A DNA stretch of 64,000 bases from Stratiolaelaps scimitus (taxonomy: Eukaryota > Arthropoda > Arachnida > Mesostigmata > Laelapidae): assembly GCA_019614645.1 (NCBI GenBank), contig JABWDB010000066.1, positions 1,257,733 through 1,321,732 on the forward strand. The letters run 5' to 3'. Numbering within the stretch: position 1 is the first letter of the stretch; each line of letters begins with the position of its first letter. The position numbers and the translations under genes were made by a program. Of this stretch, positions 63,649 through 64,000 are shown piece by piece. The notes under the pieces are model-generated. The model saw nothing but the letters and a program-made list of their open reading frames with translations. It did not search any database and was not told the DNA's origin.

Positions 63649-64000
63649 TTTTTTATAGAGGTTAAAGATAAATCCTGCAAGGACTCCAGGTTTCACAACT
63701 AAGGTATTTGCCTGGTAGTGTCAGACTTTTACTGACTAAACCCAGAACCGATTTTGACTTGGGGCACTGACCGGGACTGTCAAAGGTATTACTTCAGTCA
63801 GTGCCTTGCAGGGACCGGCAGTTGATTCCAGCCATGTCCTATCCCTCAGTTCCTCCTCTGGGGCGAACCCTCCCCGCCCAGCCGCAGCGGGTGGGTACAG
63901 GGCATTTTTCCTTCGGACAAGCTCTGTTATGCGCGCCCGTTCTAGCCTATCTGCCTACCTAGGATAGGAACCTAGGATCCTTTCGGCTAGTGTGCTCCCT
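63649..64000 (-). pseudogene. R1-type LINE 3' end, runs off the right edge
   Basis: Repeat Y (63649-63790) with T-rich start, followed by ORF2 C-terminal codons as at 23586-24013 (ending PVSAPSQNRFWV on the minus strand). Incomplete in the window. Confidence 0.65.

Overview
This is nuclear DNA from an animal, most likely an arthropod. The evidence is a cluster of intronless receptor-like genes of the divergent ionotropic receptor (IR) type, embedded in non-LTR and LTR retrotransposon debris typical of arthropod genomes: R1-clade-like LINEs, an I/Jockey-like LINE, an RLE-type LINE family, Ty1/copia fragments and a mariner relic. I see no bacterial gene organisation, rRNA, tRNA or CRISPR array. 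I cannot name the species.

The host-derived content is one tandem receptor family of about 600-630 residues, with a short extracellular S1, TM1, pore loop, TM2, S2, TM3 and a cytoplasmic tail. Subfamily alpha has IR-1 (10227-12095, intact), IR-2 (18260-20089, intact except for a nonsense change that removes the last 13 residues) and a 5' relic at 6160-6669. Subfamily beta has IR-3 (25052-26928, plus strand, three frameshifts), IR-4 (39143-41035, one in-frame TAA at the end of TM3), IR-5 (37018-37518, a tandem-duplicated tail of IR-4), IR-6 (48615-49200, 3' half only) and IR-7 (56703-58570, one 2-bp insertion). Further copies are implied by orphan flanks at 53345-53450 and 63150-63645 and by an orphan promoter region near 41606. 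The cluster looks like a chemoreceptor-type array in rapid birth-and-death turnover.

Layout. 1-3930: 5' half of LINE A (minus), carrying a 1492-bp tandem duplication. 4000-6155: fragments of LINE family C. 6160-21240: alpha receptor blocks, two of them copies of a unit of about 8 kb, interrupted by copia and LINE pieces. 21250-24300: RT fragment G, a 448-bp retro-insertion with an 11-bp target-site duplication, and an R1-type 3' end. 24300-27790: IR-3 with flanks and a 41-bp minisatellite. 28100-29100: dispersed repeats. 29378-36728: a full-length 6.8-kb LINE (13-bp target-site duplication) inserted in an RLE-family fragment. 35386-39635: a 2125-bp tandem duplication joining the LINE 5' end to the tail of IR-4. 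39143-42430: IR-4 and upstream region. 43340-44050: mariner relic. 44860-47610: decayed Ty1/copia element. 47770-53450: IR-6 plus a chain of fused LINE fragments (E-C-D). 53690-56510: decayed I/Jockey-like LINE with RNase H. 56700-60010: IR-7 and an RLE-family copy. 60230-64000: LINE fragments, an unrecognised ORF and more receptor-flank sequence.

The retroelements encode endonuclease, reverse transcriptase and gag-like zinc-knuckle proteins for their own target-primed or LTR-based copying; nearly all copies here are broken. The receptors carry no visible introns, and three beta genes share a promoter-proximal palindrome at a fixed distance of about 50 bp from the ATG. Names such as IR-1 and LINE A are local labels, not database names.
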